Positions 46,839 through 58,590 of a stretch of 64,000 nucleotides of DNA are shown in pieces; positions within the stretch are counted from its first letter, which is position 1; every line of letters starts with the position of its first letter. The notes under the pieces are model-generated. The model did not search any database, was not told the DNA's origin, and saw only the letters and a program-made list of their open reading frames with translations. The stretch is taken from assembly GCF_042477335.2 (NCBI RefSeq), contig NC_091262.1, forward strand, positions 46,783,001 to 46,847,000. The letters run 5' to 3'. The translations under genes were made by a program, and so were the position numbers. This DNA comes from Ovis canadensis (lineage: Eukaryota; Chordata; Mammalia; Artiodactyla; Bovidae).

Positions 46839-48684
46839 CCACCCTTTTACCTTTGATTATTTTGAAGCAAATGTCAGGGGCAGCGGTAGTCTTCTTGGTG
46901 TTCCCAGTTATATCCTAGTTCAGAAATCAGTCTCAGTAGGGTAGGGAAGCGGTTATTCTTAGTAGGGAATCAGTGTTGTTGTTGAATGATAAACCTTATA
47001 TTCTGTACCCAGGGAAGTGAAAATGCTATTGCATTTGTATTTCGTATGCCTTCAAAGGATGAGCAGTTTCAGGTCTAGGAGTATAGAATCTGCATCATTA
47101 TGCACTATAACTTCTTTTATTAAATTCTGTTTCCTCTGGTGCTGATTTCTTTTTGTTTCAATCCCCTGCCACGAGCTGGAGCTGTGAGGGGAAAACCTGT
47201 AATTCTTCTAGTTTGGCCCTTGTTGAGCCTGTGGAGAGAAGCGACATCTCTAGATGTGGGTGGTCTTCTCAGTGCTGGGCCACTCATTTAACAGCATCTT
47301 TGATCTTGGTAAATTAGTCTCTCGGGGGTTGTGAAAAAAGGAGACAAGATATAGCTGTCACTTTAACATGTGAGGGGCCATTTGAGATTAAGTCTGTATA
47401 GAACTTGGTTCTACTTCAGAGATTTTTGAAGTGCTGCTTCATGGATAGGTGCTTCTGCCTCTTTTTCTGTTGAAAGGATGAAGTTATGGAGGTTTCCAGG
47501 AGGTAATGCCAGAAACAAAAAATAAGGATACAAAATAACATTGAGATTCCTGATTTCAGGAATTTGTTTTGTGTCAAAAAGTTTTCTTGAATATAAATAC
47601 ATGTGAAAACTATTGTTATCATCTGTGAATAGTCCAATCAAGTAATTTATTTCTAACAGACATTTAGGTGTGCAGATCAGAAGCAGGTAAAGATCGGGCT
47701 TGGTGGAAGAGTGCAACTTTAGGAATTAAGGAGATTGGACCAAGTGATAGTTTTTGTTCCTAACTTCAATCTGGGAATAGGCCCACCAGCTCTTTATGTA
47801 CTTTTTAAGATGCCTCCCAAAGGCCATTAGTAGGTTTTTCTCTTCCTTCATTAAAGTCATAAGAGATAAATACATCATCATTGAGTTTAGAATTTTGTTT
47901 TACAGTTTTTCATAGGCCCACAGTGTTTTCTTAGTGATGAGCTTCGAGCCCACTGAATTACAATTCTGTGACCATTCATGATATTTGCAAGGACTGTGCT
48001 ATGGACTGTGGAGGGTAATGAGGTGAACAAAACATGTTTTTGCCCTCTAGGAGAGAAGAGATTGCTACACAAAATTGGAGTACTTTAAGAGACACTAGAA
48101 AAATCCACAGAAAGATTTGTGGGGCTTCGAGGGGTATGAACAATGGTAGTACATTTGGTGACAATTATCAGGGAGACCTTCATGGAAGAGGAAACTTTTT
48201 TAGTTAAACATAGTATGGTACAGAATTTGGATAGTCAGGTTCAGAGATAAAGGAGAATACAGTTCAAATTTTGATAACCTAGATGCTCTGGAACATTCTC
48301 AGACTATGAGTTTGGTACTTGATGAATCTGGATAAATATGCATCAATTAGTATAATTCAATTTCGAACATGTGGGGTTTTTCCTCCATAGTATCAAACAG
48401 TTCTCCCCCACGAATTGGGCATTTGGCAGTTCAGCTCAACTCTGACACTATATACCTGGAGAGAGCCTCAGATTACACAAGTTAAGGGTTCAGTCCTAAA
48501 AGACCATCCCTTCAGACACCAGCGGCAAGTCCAGGTTGTCATCTCTGCTTCTGATCATAGATCAAAGGGTCCAGTGCCCCCTCCTTGGGTTTGATTAATT
48601 TGTTGGAGCAGTTTATAGAACTCAAACATTGTACTTAATATGGTACCAATTTATTATAAGAAGGTATAATTTAGGAAAAGCCAA

Positions 48685-48753
48685 ATGGAAAAGATGCATA
48701 GAGGGAAAGATATGGGGAAAGGGGCATGGAGCTTCCATGCCCTCTCTGAGAGG
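48685..48753. repeat. 69-base direct repeat, left copy
   Basis: This 69-base unit starts ATGGAAAAGATGCATAGAGG and ends CTCTCTGAGAGG. It recurs at 48959-49027 with five differences, all transitions, on the other side of a Bov-tA SINE. Confidence 0.9.
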
Positions 48754-48958
48754 AAGTTGCTCAGTTATGTCTGACTCTTTGCGACCCCATGGGCTATAGC
48801 CTACCAGGCTCCTCTGTCCATGGAATTCTCCAGGCAAGAGTACTGGAGTGGGTTGCCATTTCCTTCTCCAGGGGATCTTCCCAACCCAGAGATCGAACCC
48901 AGGTCTCCTGCATTGCAGGCAGACGCTTTACTGTCTGAGCCGCCAGGGAAGCCCCTAG
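48754..48958 (-). mobile_element. Bov-tA SINE between long direct repeats
   Basis: Reversed Bov-tA: it begins GTTGCTCAGTTATGTCTGAC and ends GAGCCGCCAGGGAAGCCCC. It sits exactly between two 69-base direct repeats, which are far longer than the 9-17 base duplications around the other copies here. Confidence 0.93.
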
Positions 48959-49027
48959 ATGGAAGAGATGCATAGAGGGAAAGGTGTGGGGAAAGGGGCA
49001 TGGAGCTTCTGTGCCCTCTCTGAGAGG
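48959..49027. repeat. 69-base direct repeat, right copy
   Basis: This is the partner of 48685-48753: same length, five transitions apart and no gaps. Confidence 0.9.
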
Positions 49028-49563
49028 GCTACATGTGTTCACCTGCATGTGTTCATGTGTTCATCAACCTGGAAATTCTCCAAAATCATATCCTTTTGGC
49101 ATTTTATGGAGGCTTCATTCATTGCAAGGCATGATTGATTAAATCACTGGCCACTGGGGACTGAGCTCAGTCTCCAGCGCCAGTCCTCTTCCTGGGTATG
49201 GGAGGGTAGGGCTAGAAGTTCCAGCCCTTTCTAATCACGTGGTTGGTTCCTCTGGCAAACAGCCCCCATCCTTAGGTGTCCTAAGAGCATTCCAAGGGTC
49301 ACCTCATTAATATGGCAATGGATACCTTCCTTGCTTTCCTAGGAAATTCCAAGTTTTAGGAATTCTGCCAGGAAACAGGGTCAAAGTCCAAATATGTATT
49401 TCTTATTATAAATTCTTTGTAAGGCCAGTGTTCAGGGAAGGCAGTTATTTCGGTCCCATATGTGTCCCACACTCTCTGTGTTCTTTGTTTTTGAACCAGG
49501 TTTTCAATCTGCCTCATCCATCTTATTACTTATAAATATTTTTGTTCAATGATTGGTTTACAG

Positions 49564-49669
49564 CTTTGAAACTCAGAGGAATGGACTGGTGTTTATCTAT
49601 GACATGTGCGGTTCTAATTATACCAACTTTGAGCTGGATCTTGGCAAGAAAGTCCTAAACTTGCTAAAG
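49564..49669 (+). CDS. PTPN9: PTPN9 coding exon 5 (35 codons plus 1 base)
   Basis: The first C completes the split Ser codon. The exon then encodes FETQRNGLVFIYDMCGSNYT and NFELDLGKKVLNLLK, residues 142-176. These are core strands and helices of the CRAL-TRIO domain. The donor is AAG|GTAAGG, phase 0. NYT has Thr where I recall Ala in human. Fully open. Confidence 0.96.
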
Positions 49670-50769
49670 GTAAGGAAGGGCTGTGAGAGGACCCTTTCAA
49701 CCCTCCTTCAGTGGTTACTTTTTTCTATTCTTTGTGAGATTTAGGAATGATGTAAACTTCAGAATTATGTTCAATGTCAAGGTCACCTGTGAATGGTGAC
49801 CAATATCTGCTTCCTCAGAATAAGAAACAGTCTTAAAAGTAAAGTGGGAGGAATTAAAATGCACAGGGACAATGAGTTGTAAAGGTGGGATGTCTCTTTC
49901 TCGGAGTTTTATAGAGTAAAAATTAATGAAGGCTAGGGATGGTCATTGTCTGTGAAAAATGTAACCTAGCCAGTGATTTTCAGACTTTTTGTCTTAGTCT
50001 AGTCAGAACCATGTTTTCCATTGCAATTTAGTTCACAAAAGTATATGTACACTAACTCTACACATACATATAAAGTTATATACAGAGATAGTTTCTTATT
50101 CTCTTATCTCAAACTCTTAGGTCCAGAGGTGTTATTTAATATTTTGAACTTTAAAAGATAATGTGGTATGTATGTCACTCTAGTATCAAGTATTTCTGCA
50201 ATGAAATGTGTTATTCATAATGAGTGGAGAAGAACAAATGTTATAAATAACCTATGAAATTTCAGGTCAGAGTTTGCTGTTGCGTGGATTTTTGCACCAA
50301 ACTAACAATAGAAACCAGTGGTTTCAGAGATGTGTAGATTTCAGAATCTAAGGATATAGGTGTATAGATCTTTGTGTACATATTTATAAAACAAAATTTT
50401 AAATGTTTCATAAAACAAACTTTACTCTGTATAGTCATTTTGAGTATTCTATTCTATATCATTTTTTTAAAGTGTTAGTCATGACTCACTAAATTGATTT
50501 CAGGACCCGCTGCATGACAACCTGCAGCGGGAAAAACATTCACCCAGGAGTCTGTGTAGTCTTTGTTCTGGTGTCTCACTTGGGAGTGCTGTGGAACTGG
50601 ATGTTTAGAAGTGGTCATTTACTACTACAGCTTTCCAGCAGGAATTATGTAAAGAGAATATTATACTGCATGTTGTTCACTGGGACTTGTATTTTTACAC
50701 TCATCACTGTGTTGTTAAAATTGCTAGTGTGGTTTGTAGCTGATATTCTTTCCTTTCTAATTGATGGTT

Positions 50770-51430
50770 GAAGGATTCATGCCTTTTAATTCCTCATCCA
50801 TTGGTGAATATACCATTTTGTTTATCCACTTCTATAGATGGCTCCTTGGGTGGTTTTCTGATTTTTGCTATTAATATTATGAACAGTGCTGCTGTGAACA
50901 TTCTTATACATATCTTCTGGTGTGTGTGTGGAAGAATATCTCTAAGGCAGAATGTATATCTCTGCTTTATGTGCAAAGAGAGCATGTATGTTTGGACCAT
51001 TTTTCCCATTCCCAGTCTTCTCAGAACTAATTTCACCCTCTGGGGGTGATACCACCCCCACTGAAAATGTTCTAGAGTATACATCTAGGCGTAGAGTTAC
51101 TGGGTCATAAGGCCTGGGAAGATTCAGTGTTTTAAGATAGTGTTTAATTGCTTTCCAAAATGGTTGTGCCTGCCTGCCATGTGTAAATTTTCCACATCCT
51201 CTCCAATACATGATAATGTCATACTTCTTAATTTTTCCCAATCAACAGGTATAAAATGGTATCTTGTGATATAACTCAAAATCTCTTTTATTAGTGAGAT
51301 TGAGTATCTCTTCATATATTTATTGGCCATTTATGTTTTCTTCTGCACAATGCCTATTTATGACTTTTACCCATTTTCCTATCGTCCATTTATATAGTTG
51401 TTTATGTATTAGTTCTAATCTATTTGTGTG
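50770..51430 (-). mobile_element. Old L1 fragment
   Basis: It contains CCTCATCCATTGGTGAATAT, ATTATGAACAGTGCTGCTGT and TTACTGGGTCATAAGGCCTG, the reversed 3' part of an L1. The open frames here are L1 shadows. Confidence 0.6.
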
Positions 51431-51437
51431 TATGTCA

Positions 51438-51710
51438 GGCTTCCTTGGTAGCTCAGAGGGTAAAGAATCTGCCTGCAATGCAGGATACCTGGGTTTAATT
51501 TCTGGGTCGGAAACATCCCCTGGATGAGGGCATGGCAACCCACTCCAGTATTCTTGCCTGGAGAATCTCATGGATAGAGGCGCCTGGTGGGCTACAGGCC
51601 ATGGGGTCGCAAAGAGTCAGACACAACTGAGCAACTGACACACACACATACTTGTATGTATGTACGTACATCCACATGTATATACATACATACACATATA
51701 CACATATATT
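51438..51710 (+). mobile_element. Bov-tA SINE followed by an expanded CA/TA-rich tail
   Basis: The SINE runs 51438-51640, from GGCTTCCTTGGTAGCTCAGA to ACACAACTGAGCAACTGACA. It is followed by about 70 bases of alternating purine-pyrimidine repeat (ACACACACATACTTGTATGT and so on), probably grown from the SINE tail. Confidence 0.9.
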
Positions 51711-51714
51711 CAGT

Positions 51715-52650
51715 TTATAGCTTGCTTTTTCACTTTTTGTAGAGTCCTTTTGACTAACAAAAGTTCTTCATTTTAATATGGTTAGATGTGTCTGTGTTTA
51801 ATTTCTGCTTAATACATTTTGCATCATAAGTCCTTCCCTATTCCAAAGTCAGAAAAATAATATTAAATATTTATTTTTTACTGCTCTACCACTGATTCCA
51901 CCATGTGTATTATTTTTTTAATTATTTTTTATTTTGATAAAATATACACTTATACACAATCTTGTGGTTACTGTTAACAATTTTGAGTGTACAGTTCAGT
52001 AGCATTAAGTACATTCACAATGTAGCCCATTACCACTATCCATTTTCAAAACTGTTCATCATCCCACACAGAAACTCAGTGCTCATTAAACAGTATATCC
52101 CCTCTCTACCCCACAGCCCCCGGCAGCCTCTCTTCTACTTTCTGTCTCTCTGAATTTGCCTGTTCTAGATCCTCATGTAGATGGAATCATGCAGTATTTG
52201 CCCTTTGTGTCTGTTTTATTTCACTCAGCTTAATATTTTTAAGATTCATCCGTATTGTAGCATGTATCAGAATTTCATTCTCTCTTAAGGCTGGATAATA
52301 TTCTATCATGTATATACCTTGTGTTGTTAATCCATTCATCTGTCGAAGGACAGTTGGGTTGTTTCCACGTTTTGGCTATTGTGAATGATGCTGCTATGGA
52401 CATGGGTGTTACAGCATCTGTTTGAGTCCTTGCTTTCAATTCTTCGGTGTGTATGCCTACACGTGGAACTGTTAGATCATATGGTGATTCTACATTTAAT
52501 TTTTTGAGGAGCTATTTTCTTTTAAAAGTTAAAAATTTTGTTTTTGTCATTTAAGACCTTAATCCATCTGGAGTTGATTTTCGAGTATGGTATAAGATGT
52601 AGGAATCTGACTTTTTTTCCATATGGATAGCTTTTTTTTTTTTCCAGTTT
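51715..52650 (-). mobile_element. Old L1 fragment
   Basis: It contains AACAATTTTGAGTGTACAGT, AGATGGAATCATGCAGTATT, GTTGTTTCCACGTTTTGGCT and CTTAATCCATCTGGAGTTGA, in the reversed order of an L1 3' UTR and ORF2 end. It carries multiple breaks. Confidence 0.65.
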
Positions 52651-53696
52651 TGCATACTAAATAGCCTCTCCTTTCCACAACATAGGCCTTTTACTTATCA
52701 GTTTTAACAGAGTCACAATAACTTGGTAAGTTAATATATCATAGACAGTTTAACTATCTAACCATCTTTCTGTATTATTCAGATTGTTTTCAGGTTTAAA
52801 TAATACTATTATGGTTATTTTTGCTCTTTCTCTTAAATTATTTTAAGAAGATATTTCTGAGAGTTGGATTATTTGGCTAAAGATTATGAATATTCTTGTG
52901 TCTCTGTTATACATCACTAGGTTACCCTCGATAAAAGTGGAAAAGAAATATACATTGTCACCAACAAATAAGAGTATCTATTTCCGTTAACTATCCCAGG
53001 ACTGCATTCTATAATTGTTCTCCTTTTTTGAATATAGAATTTTAAAATAATAGTATCCTTTTTTTGTTGTTTGAGTTCCTTAAAAACATGATATCTTTTT
53101 CTTCAAATGTTCTTTTGCTGTTTGTATGTCCTCCTTTATTTGCTGCAAAATAGTGAAAATACTGTAGATGTTTTGTTATATAAATTCAAACAGAATGAAA
53201 TAAAAGTTTGGTTGCCTTAAAATCTATATATCTATATGTTCTCTTTAGTGACTTATTGCTCCATCATTGGGAATAGATAAAATTTTAAATTCAGTCCCCT
53301 ACCATCCTCATTCTTATGAAAGTTATAAATAGAAGTTTATCTTCAGTGCACGGTCTCACACTTTAGATTTCTATTCAGTGTGAATTAATTTCCAATAGTT
53401 ACTGTGGTGAGGATTTGGATGAAAATATGACACTAGAATAAAAGTATACATAATCTTTGACTTCCTAAGTTGATCTGAATAAATTTTCCCCATCTTGGTA
53501 ACTTTCTTAGGAGTAATCCTTGTTTTAAATTTTAAAATGTCATAACTATTTTAGTTGCCATCATATGGATTCTTAACTATTGTTTTAGATGAACCATTTA
53601 AACCATGCAGTGTGAAATGTACTTTTACTAGACAATGTGGAATTTGTCTAGCCCAAAGAATAAATGTTTATTTTCTTGATTATGAAATACATGACT

Positions 53697-53960
53697 GGGA
53701 CTTCCCTGGTGGTCCAGTGGTTAAGAGTCTGCCAGCCAGTGCAGGGGACACAGGTTCGATCCCTGGTTCAGGAGGATTCCACATGCTGTGGGGAAACTTA
53801 GCCTGTGCACTGCGAGTACTGAGTCAGCGCTCTAGAACCCGCGCACCACTAGAGAGTAGCCCCTACTTGCTGCAACTAGAGAAAGCCCACATGCTGCAGC
53901 AGAGAAGATCAAGTGCAGCCGAAAATAAAAATAAATAAATGAGTGAGTTTAAAAAAAAGA
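53697..53960 (+). mobile_element. CHR-2-type tRNA-derived SINE with 13-bp target-site duplication
   Basis: The head is GACTTCCCTGGTGGTCCAGT, with GGTTCGATCCCTGGTTCAGG (promoter B box) and the tail GAAAATAAAAATAAATAAAT. GAAATACATGACT flanks at 53684-53696 and 53961-53973. Confidence 0.85.
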
Positions 53961-54004
53961 GAAATACATGACTAAAAGTACATTAATTTTCAGAAAATTT
54001 ATTA

Positions 54005-54235
54005 ATGCTGACACTTATAAAGTAATATTTGTTACCACTTACTGAATGTTTTGAATACAGTTCTAACTTCATGCTTTAAATTAATTAATCCTGATATCAT
54101 TAATCCTCAATTAATCCTGATATCATTCCCATGAGTTGTGATGGCTATTACTATTATTGTACCCATTTTATAGATCTAGAAACTTAGGCCTAGAAAATAC
54201 AAGAACTTGCTGAAGGTAATACAACTAGTAAGTAT
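54005..54235 (-). repeat. MIR SINE with an internal short duplication
   Basis: It contains CCATTTTATAGATCTAGAAA and GCTGAAGGTAATACAACTAG, the reversed MIR core. The word AATTAATCCTGATATCATT occurs twice near 54083-54127. Confidence 0.65.
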
Positions 54236-54495
54236 AGCTGCTACTGCTGCTGCTAAGTTGCTTCAGTCGTCTCCGATTCTGTGCGACCCCATAGACAGGC
54301 TCCCCCGTCCCTGGGATTCTCCAGGCAGGAACACTGGAGTGGGTTGCCATTTCCTTCTCCAATGCATGAAAGTGAAGTCACTCAGTCGTGTGTAACTCCC
54401 AGCGACCCCATGGACTGTAGCCTACCAGGCTCCTCCGTCTATGGGATTCTCCAGGCAAGAGTATTGGAGTGGGGTGCCACTTCCTTCTCCAATAA
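54236..54495 (-). mobile_element. Bov-A2 SINE
   Basis: Two reversed monomers are present: GCTGCTACTGCTGCTGCTAA onward, and AAAGTGAAGTCACTCAGTCG onward. AAGTATA and AAGTACA at the ends are a likely short target-site duplication. Confidence 0.93.
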
Positions 54496-54499
54496 GTAC

Positions 54500-54770
54500 A
54501 GAGCTATTACTTATAATTCCACCCCTTGAAAATTATCAGTATAAAGAACTTAGGGTATGTATGTCCAAGCTCCAAGCTTTTAAAATGTGTACATGTGTAT
54601 ATAGGTATGCATACATATGGGATGAGGATAATTATTTTTCTTTACAAGTATGGCACATTATATTCAGCAGTTGTAATTGGTCATTTTTTTACTTAGCAGT
54701 GTATCTTTGTCATCTTTATATGTCAGTACATATAGCTCTTAGCTCCTTTTTTCCCTCACGTTTTTTAGTG
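54500..54770. repeat. Old L1-type 3' UTR remnant, low certainty
   Basis: It has ATTCAGCAGTTGTAATTGGT and TTTGTCATCTTTATATGTCA, similar to the remnants at 4290 and 29495. The family is not certain. Confidence 0.35.
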
Positions 54771-54774
54771 GCTG

Positions 54775-55312
54775 CACAGTTTTTGTTTTTTTCTGTGCTG
54801 GGTCTTCATTGCTGCGTGGGCTTTCTCTAGTTGCAGCAGGTGGGGGCTACTCTTTGTTGTGGTGTGTGGGCTTCTCACTGCTGTGACTTCTCTTGTTGCA
54901 GAGCACAGGCTCTAGGGCCTGGGGGGCTTCAGTATTTGCGGCACACAGGCTCACTAGCTGTGACACCTAGGCTTAACTGCTCCCCAGAATGTGGGATCTT
55001 CCTGGACCAGGGATTGAACCCATGTCCCTCTGCAGTGGCTGGCTTCCCAGGTGGCACTAGTGGGAAAGAACCCGGTTGCTAATGCAGGAGACATAATGAG
55101 ACATCAGTTTGATCCCTGGGTTGGAAAGATCCCCTGGATGAGGGCATGGCAACCCACTCCAGTATTCTTGCCTGGAGAATCTCATGGACAGAGGAGCCTG
55201 GTGGACTACAGTCCATGGGGTCGCAAGGAGTCAGACACGACTGAAGTGACCTAGCAGCACCGCTTGCATTGTCAGGCAGATTCTTAACCACTGGGAACAC
55301 CAGAGAAGTCCC
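54775..55312 (-). mobile_element. CHR-2-type SINE split by a Bov-tA
   Basis: The left part (to about 55040) includes TTTCTGTGCTGGGTCTTCAT and GGACCAGGGATTGAACCCAT. The right part (55260-55312) is the reversed head TTCTTAACCACTGGGAACAC. A Bov-tA in the opposite orientation separates them. Confidence 0.75.
55042..55258 (+). mobile_element. Bov-tA SINE inserted in a CHR-2-type SINE
   Basis: It runs from GGCTTCCCAGGTGGCACTAG to GACTGAAGTGACCTAGCAGC. It is younger than the element it interrupts. Confidence 0.93.
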
Positions 55313-55319
55313 TTACAAA

Positions 55320-56310
55320 AAATGTTCCTGTTGTTAATATACCAAGCAGAAAAAATGAAGTTTATTCTATTTTTTTGTGTTGTTATAAAGGCTTCAGTGA
55401 ACATCGTTTTACATTTATTTTTGTATATTTGGTCAATTATTTCCTCAGGATAAATTTAGGTAAGCAGATATTTATGGTCAAAATGTAGATACATTTAAAA
55501 TTTGATAAATATTGCCAAATAGTCCTCTAAAACCTTAGTTCAGATTTATACTCCCATCAACATCCTTGTTTGCTAGATTCTCATCATCATTTATTATTTG
55601 GATTTTAATCATATTCATGTCTTTATCTGGTGTTTATTTATTACTGATGAACTTTAACTTATTTTCACGTTTAACATCAGTATTTCTTTAAAAATTTTTT
55701 TCTGCTTATATATTCTACCCATTTTTCTGTTGAAGTGTTTGTCTCATTGATTTGCAAAATTTGTTATTAAGAATATTAGGAACATTACTAAGTATGTGTT
55801 ACCAGCATTTTTGCAGTTTATAATTTACTCAACATGATGATGTCTTGTCATAGTACCATGTTTTCTCAATTTTTCATTATAGTTTTAATATACTGTATTA
55901 CATATTTTACATTTAATAATATGTATAGTATATAATATTATGGGCAGAATAATTTGTTTTTAAATAGCTGTCTTGGTGATATTTGTTAACTAATACACTT
56001 TTTTCCCTACTTACTTTGGGTAACGCCTTTATCTTATACTAAATTTCCATATGGTAAGTGTGTCTATTTCTGGACTCCTTGTTCTATTGATCTAGGCATC
56101 CAGACCAACATACTCACTTTTTAAGTTTATTGTAGCCTTATAATGAAGTTTAACATTTTATAGGATAAACTTCCCTGTATTCTTTTATTTCTAAAAATTG
56201 TTTTGACTGTTTTTACATTTTTATTCTTTTACATGCACTTTTGTGTGCTTTTATTTAAATTTTTACTGGTATATAACATGCATTCTAAAAACAAACTTTA
56301 TACCTTTTTT
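55320..56310 (-). mobile_element. Old L1 fragments
   Basis: It contains CAGTGAACATCGTTTTACAT, TATACTCCCATCAACATCCT and TGGACTCCTTGTTCTATTGA, all reversed L1 words in order. It is highly decayed. Confidence 0.55.
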
Positions 56311-57769
56311 TAAATTATAAAAACAAACAAAAAAACTAATTCAAGGAAAAGTCTCCAACCCCTCCTTCATACAGCCCAGTGCCATTCCACAGAGGTAATC
56401 ACTTTTTCAAAATTATAAATCTGTTGAGAAAATGCTTTTAAAAAATCATGATCTTTTGATTAGATGAACATTAGAGTCATTCAGTCAAGTTCTGGTAGAT
56501 AAGACACTTTGGGATTTAATTTGGATATAATGAATTAATTTAAGGAGAATTGACTTTACAGCCTCATCTTTACCTGTCCAGGAATGCTTTGTTTTATGGA
56601 TTTTTTAAAGTCTTCTGTTATGTCTTTCAATAAAATTTTAAAACTATGTGTCTTACATGTTTCTTTTGACGTATATTCTTAGGCTAAAAAATGTACATAT
56701 ATATATGTATAAACATAGTAAACTCCAGGGATAAATCATCTCTTTTGTAATACCATTATCATACAGGGAGAGAGATGGTGCTTTTGTGTACAAATACTAT
56801 TATAAACCAGAGGCTTTTTACCATTATACTTTTATGTTGATTATTATTTATAGGGTGGCTGATTTTCTCATATTTATCTTTCATATTTTAAAATGCTATT
56901 ACAGTGCTTTAAAATACTATTATATAGCTGGGAATAATTTCTTCCCAGTAGAAGGACAGTATTACTCATTATCCCTGCCTATGAGCAGGACTGGAGTGTT
57001 GAGAAACTATAAATGAAACAGAGAGCTGTGGCTTAAAAAGAAATAATTTTTAATTCTTATGCCTTGTGCAGATCAGGGTGTCTCCTTTCTTTTAGACCTA
57101 ATTTGTCCTCATGCCCAGGCGATCATATTGATTGACTGAATGAATGAATATATAAATAGATGAAGAGATGAGTAGAAAATGATTATAAACGCACAGATAT
57201 CAATATAAAGGAAAGATTATGAGAAATGTTTCATGTTCATTTTATTTGTGATCTAATTGTTCCTTAAAGTTTTAATAATTAGAATGTAAGGATGCATACA
57301 TGTATGCTGACAAGAAAAGTCAGAGTAGTTTTGATCTATAAAGCTTATATGGACAAGAACATAATATTACTACTTTTTTATTTTATTTGTTTCACAAATA
57401 AGCGTTTTTTTGAAAATGTGGTGTTGTACTGACAGTAAAAATCATAGAGAACTCACTTGATCAAGGGAATATAATCACAGAAAAAAAAAGGTAAGGAGAT
57501 ACTTATCTGTTTCCTTTGAGATTCCTCTTTCAGATCTGCAGGGAGACTTGAGAATCTTTAGGGTATATCTTACTAACGTAACCAAAAGTTCTGAAGTCGT
57601 TCTCTGGCGTTAAGTGGATCCAGATCAAATAACTCAAAGCTCATGCATTTCAATGTGTGGATTCCAGCATACTCACCTATAATCCTTAGGTGTCCCAGGC
57701 TGAACTTTGCCCCTGTCTATGTCTCCATAATATGATTACTTTGAACGATAAATCAGCTTTTAATTTCTT

Positions 57770-58190
57770 TTTTTAAGCTTTATTGAACTGTAGTTGATTT
57801 ATAATGCTGTGTTAGTTTCAGGTGTACAGCAAAGTGAATCAGTTGCATGTTTTATATATAGTATTGTGTTTATGTCAATCCCAATCTCCCAATTTATCCC
57901 TCTCCCACCCTTATCCCCTAGTAACAGTAAGTTTGTTTTCTATATCAAAGGCTCTACTTCTGTTTTGTGAATAAGTTCATTTGTACCCTTTTTTTCTTTT
58001 TAAGATTCCACATATAAGTGATATATTTGCCTTTGTGTCTGACTTCACTCAGTATGAGAATCTCTTGGTCCATCCATGTTGCTGCAAATGGTGTTATTTT
58101 GTTCTTTTTAATGGCTGAGTAGTATTCCATTGTATACATGTACCACATCTTTATCCATTCCTCTGGTGATGGACTTTTAGGTTGCTTTCA
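57770..58190 (-). mobile_element. L1 3' end with ORF2 C terminus
   Basis: On the minus strand it reads MEYYSAIKKNKITPFAATWM, the conserved end of L1 ORF2, followed by the 3' UTR (CAGGTGTACAGCAAAGTGAA in plus sense). It is 5'-truncated, and less diverged than the other L1 pieces here. Confidence 0.8.
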
Positions 58191-58384
58191 TTTCTTTCTT
58201 TTTAACTACTTTTTCTCTAGCCACTAAGTGAAATCTGAATTAGGCTGTAGACTCCCCCTGCTGGGTAAGAATGGTGAAAAGAGCAGAAAACCTAAATTTT
58301 GGATTTAAACAATCAAAGCTCCCACTAGGCACTGTTGAAGTGCCCTGATTGGTGTATTTAAATCCTTATATGTGTTCTCCACAG

Positions 58385-58590
58385 GGCTTCCCTGGTGGCT
58401 CAGATGGTAAAGAATCTGCCTGCAGTGCAGGAGACCCGGGTGTGATCAGGGTCAGGAAGATCCCCTGGAGAAGGGAATGGCAACCCACTCCAGTATTTTT
58501 GCTGAGAGAATTCTATGGACAGAGGAGCCTGGCAGGCTGCAGTCCATAGGGTCACAAAGAGTCAGACATGACTGAGTGACTAACACACAC
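58385..58590 (+). mobile_element. Bov-tA SINE inserted at the PTPN9 exon 6 acceptor
   Basis: It runs from the head GGGCTTCCCTGGTGGCTCAG to GACATGACTGAGTGACTAAC and a CACACAC tail. The flanks share ATGTGTTCTCCACAGGG, copied at 58370-58386 and 58591-58607 without mismatch; the exact edge is ambiguous by up to two bases. The duplicated segment contains the 3' splice site of exon 6, so the SINE now separates the ancestral intron end from the exon. Identity of the two copies suggests a fairly recent insertion. Confidence 0.95.

Larger units (their letters stand above)
44411..49563 (+). other. PTPN9: PTPN9 intron 4 (5.2 kb)
   Basis: The donor is GTGAGT and the acceptor GATTGGTTTACAG. It contains a Bov-A fragment near 44905-44990, two Bov-A2 copies, and a Bov-tA within a 69-base direct duplication. 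Other stretches (45000-46080, 46850-48680, 49030-49560) hold only weak MIR-like or unrecognised sequence and no gene. Confidence 0.85.

Noticed and set aside
57954..58148. 64-residue minus-strand frame MWYMYTMEYYSAIKK
   Set aside because: It is the conserved C terminus of L1 ORF2 in a truncated LINE, not a host gene.
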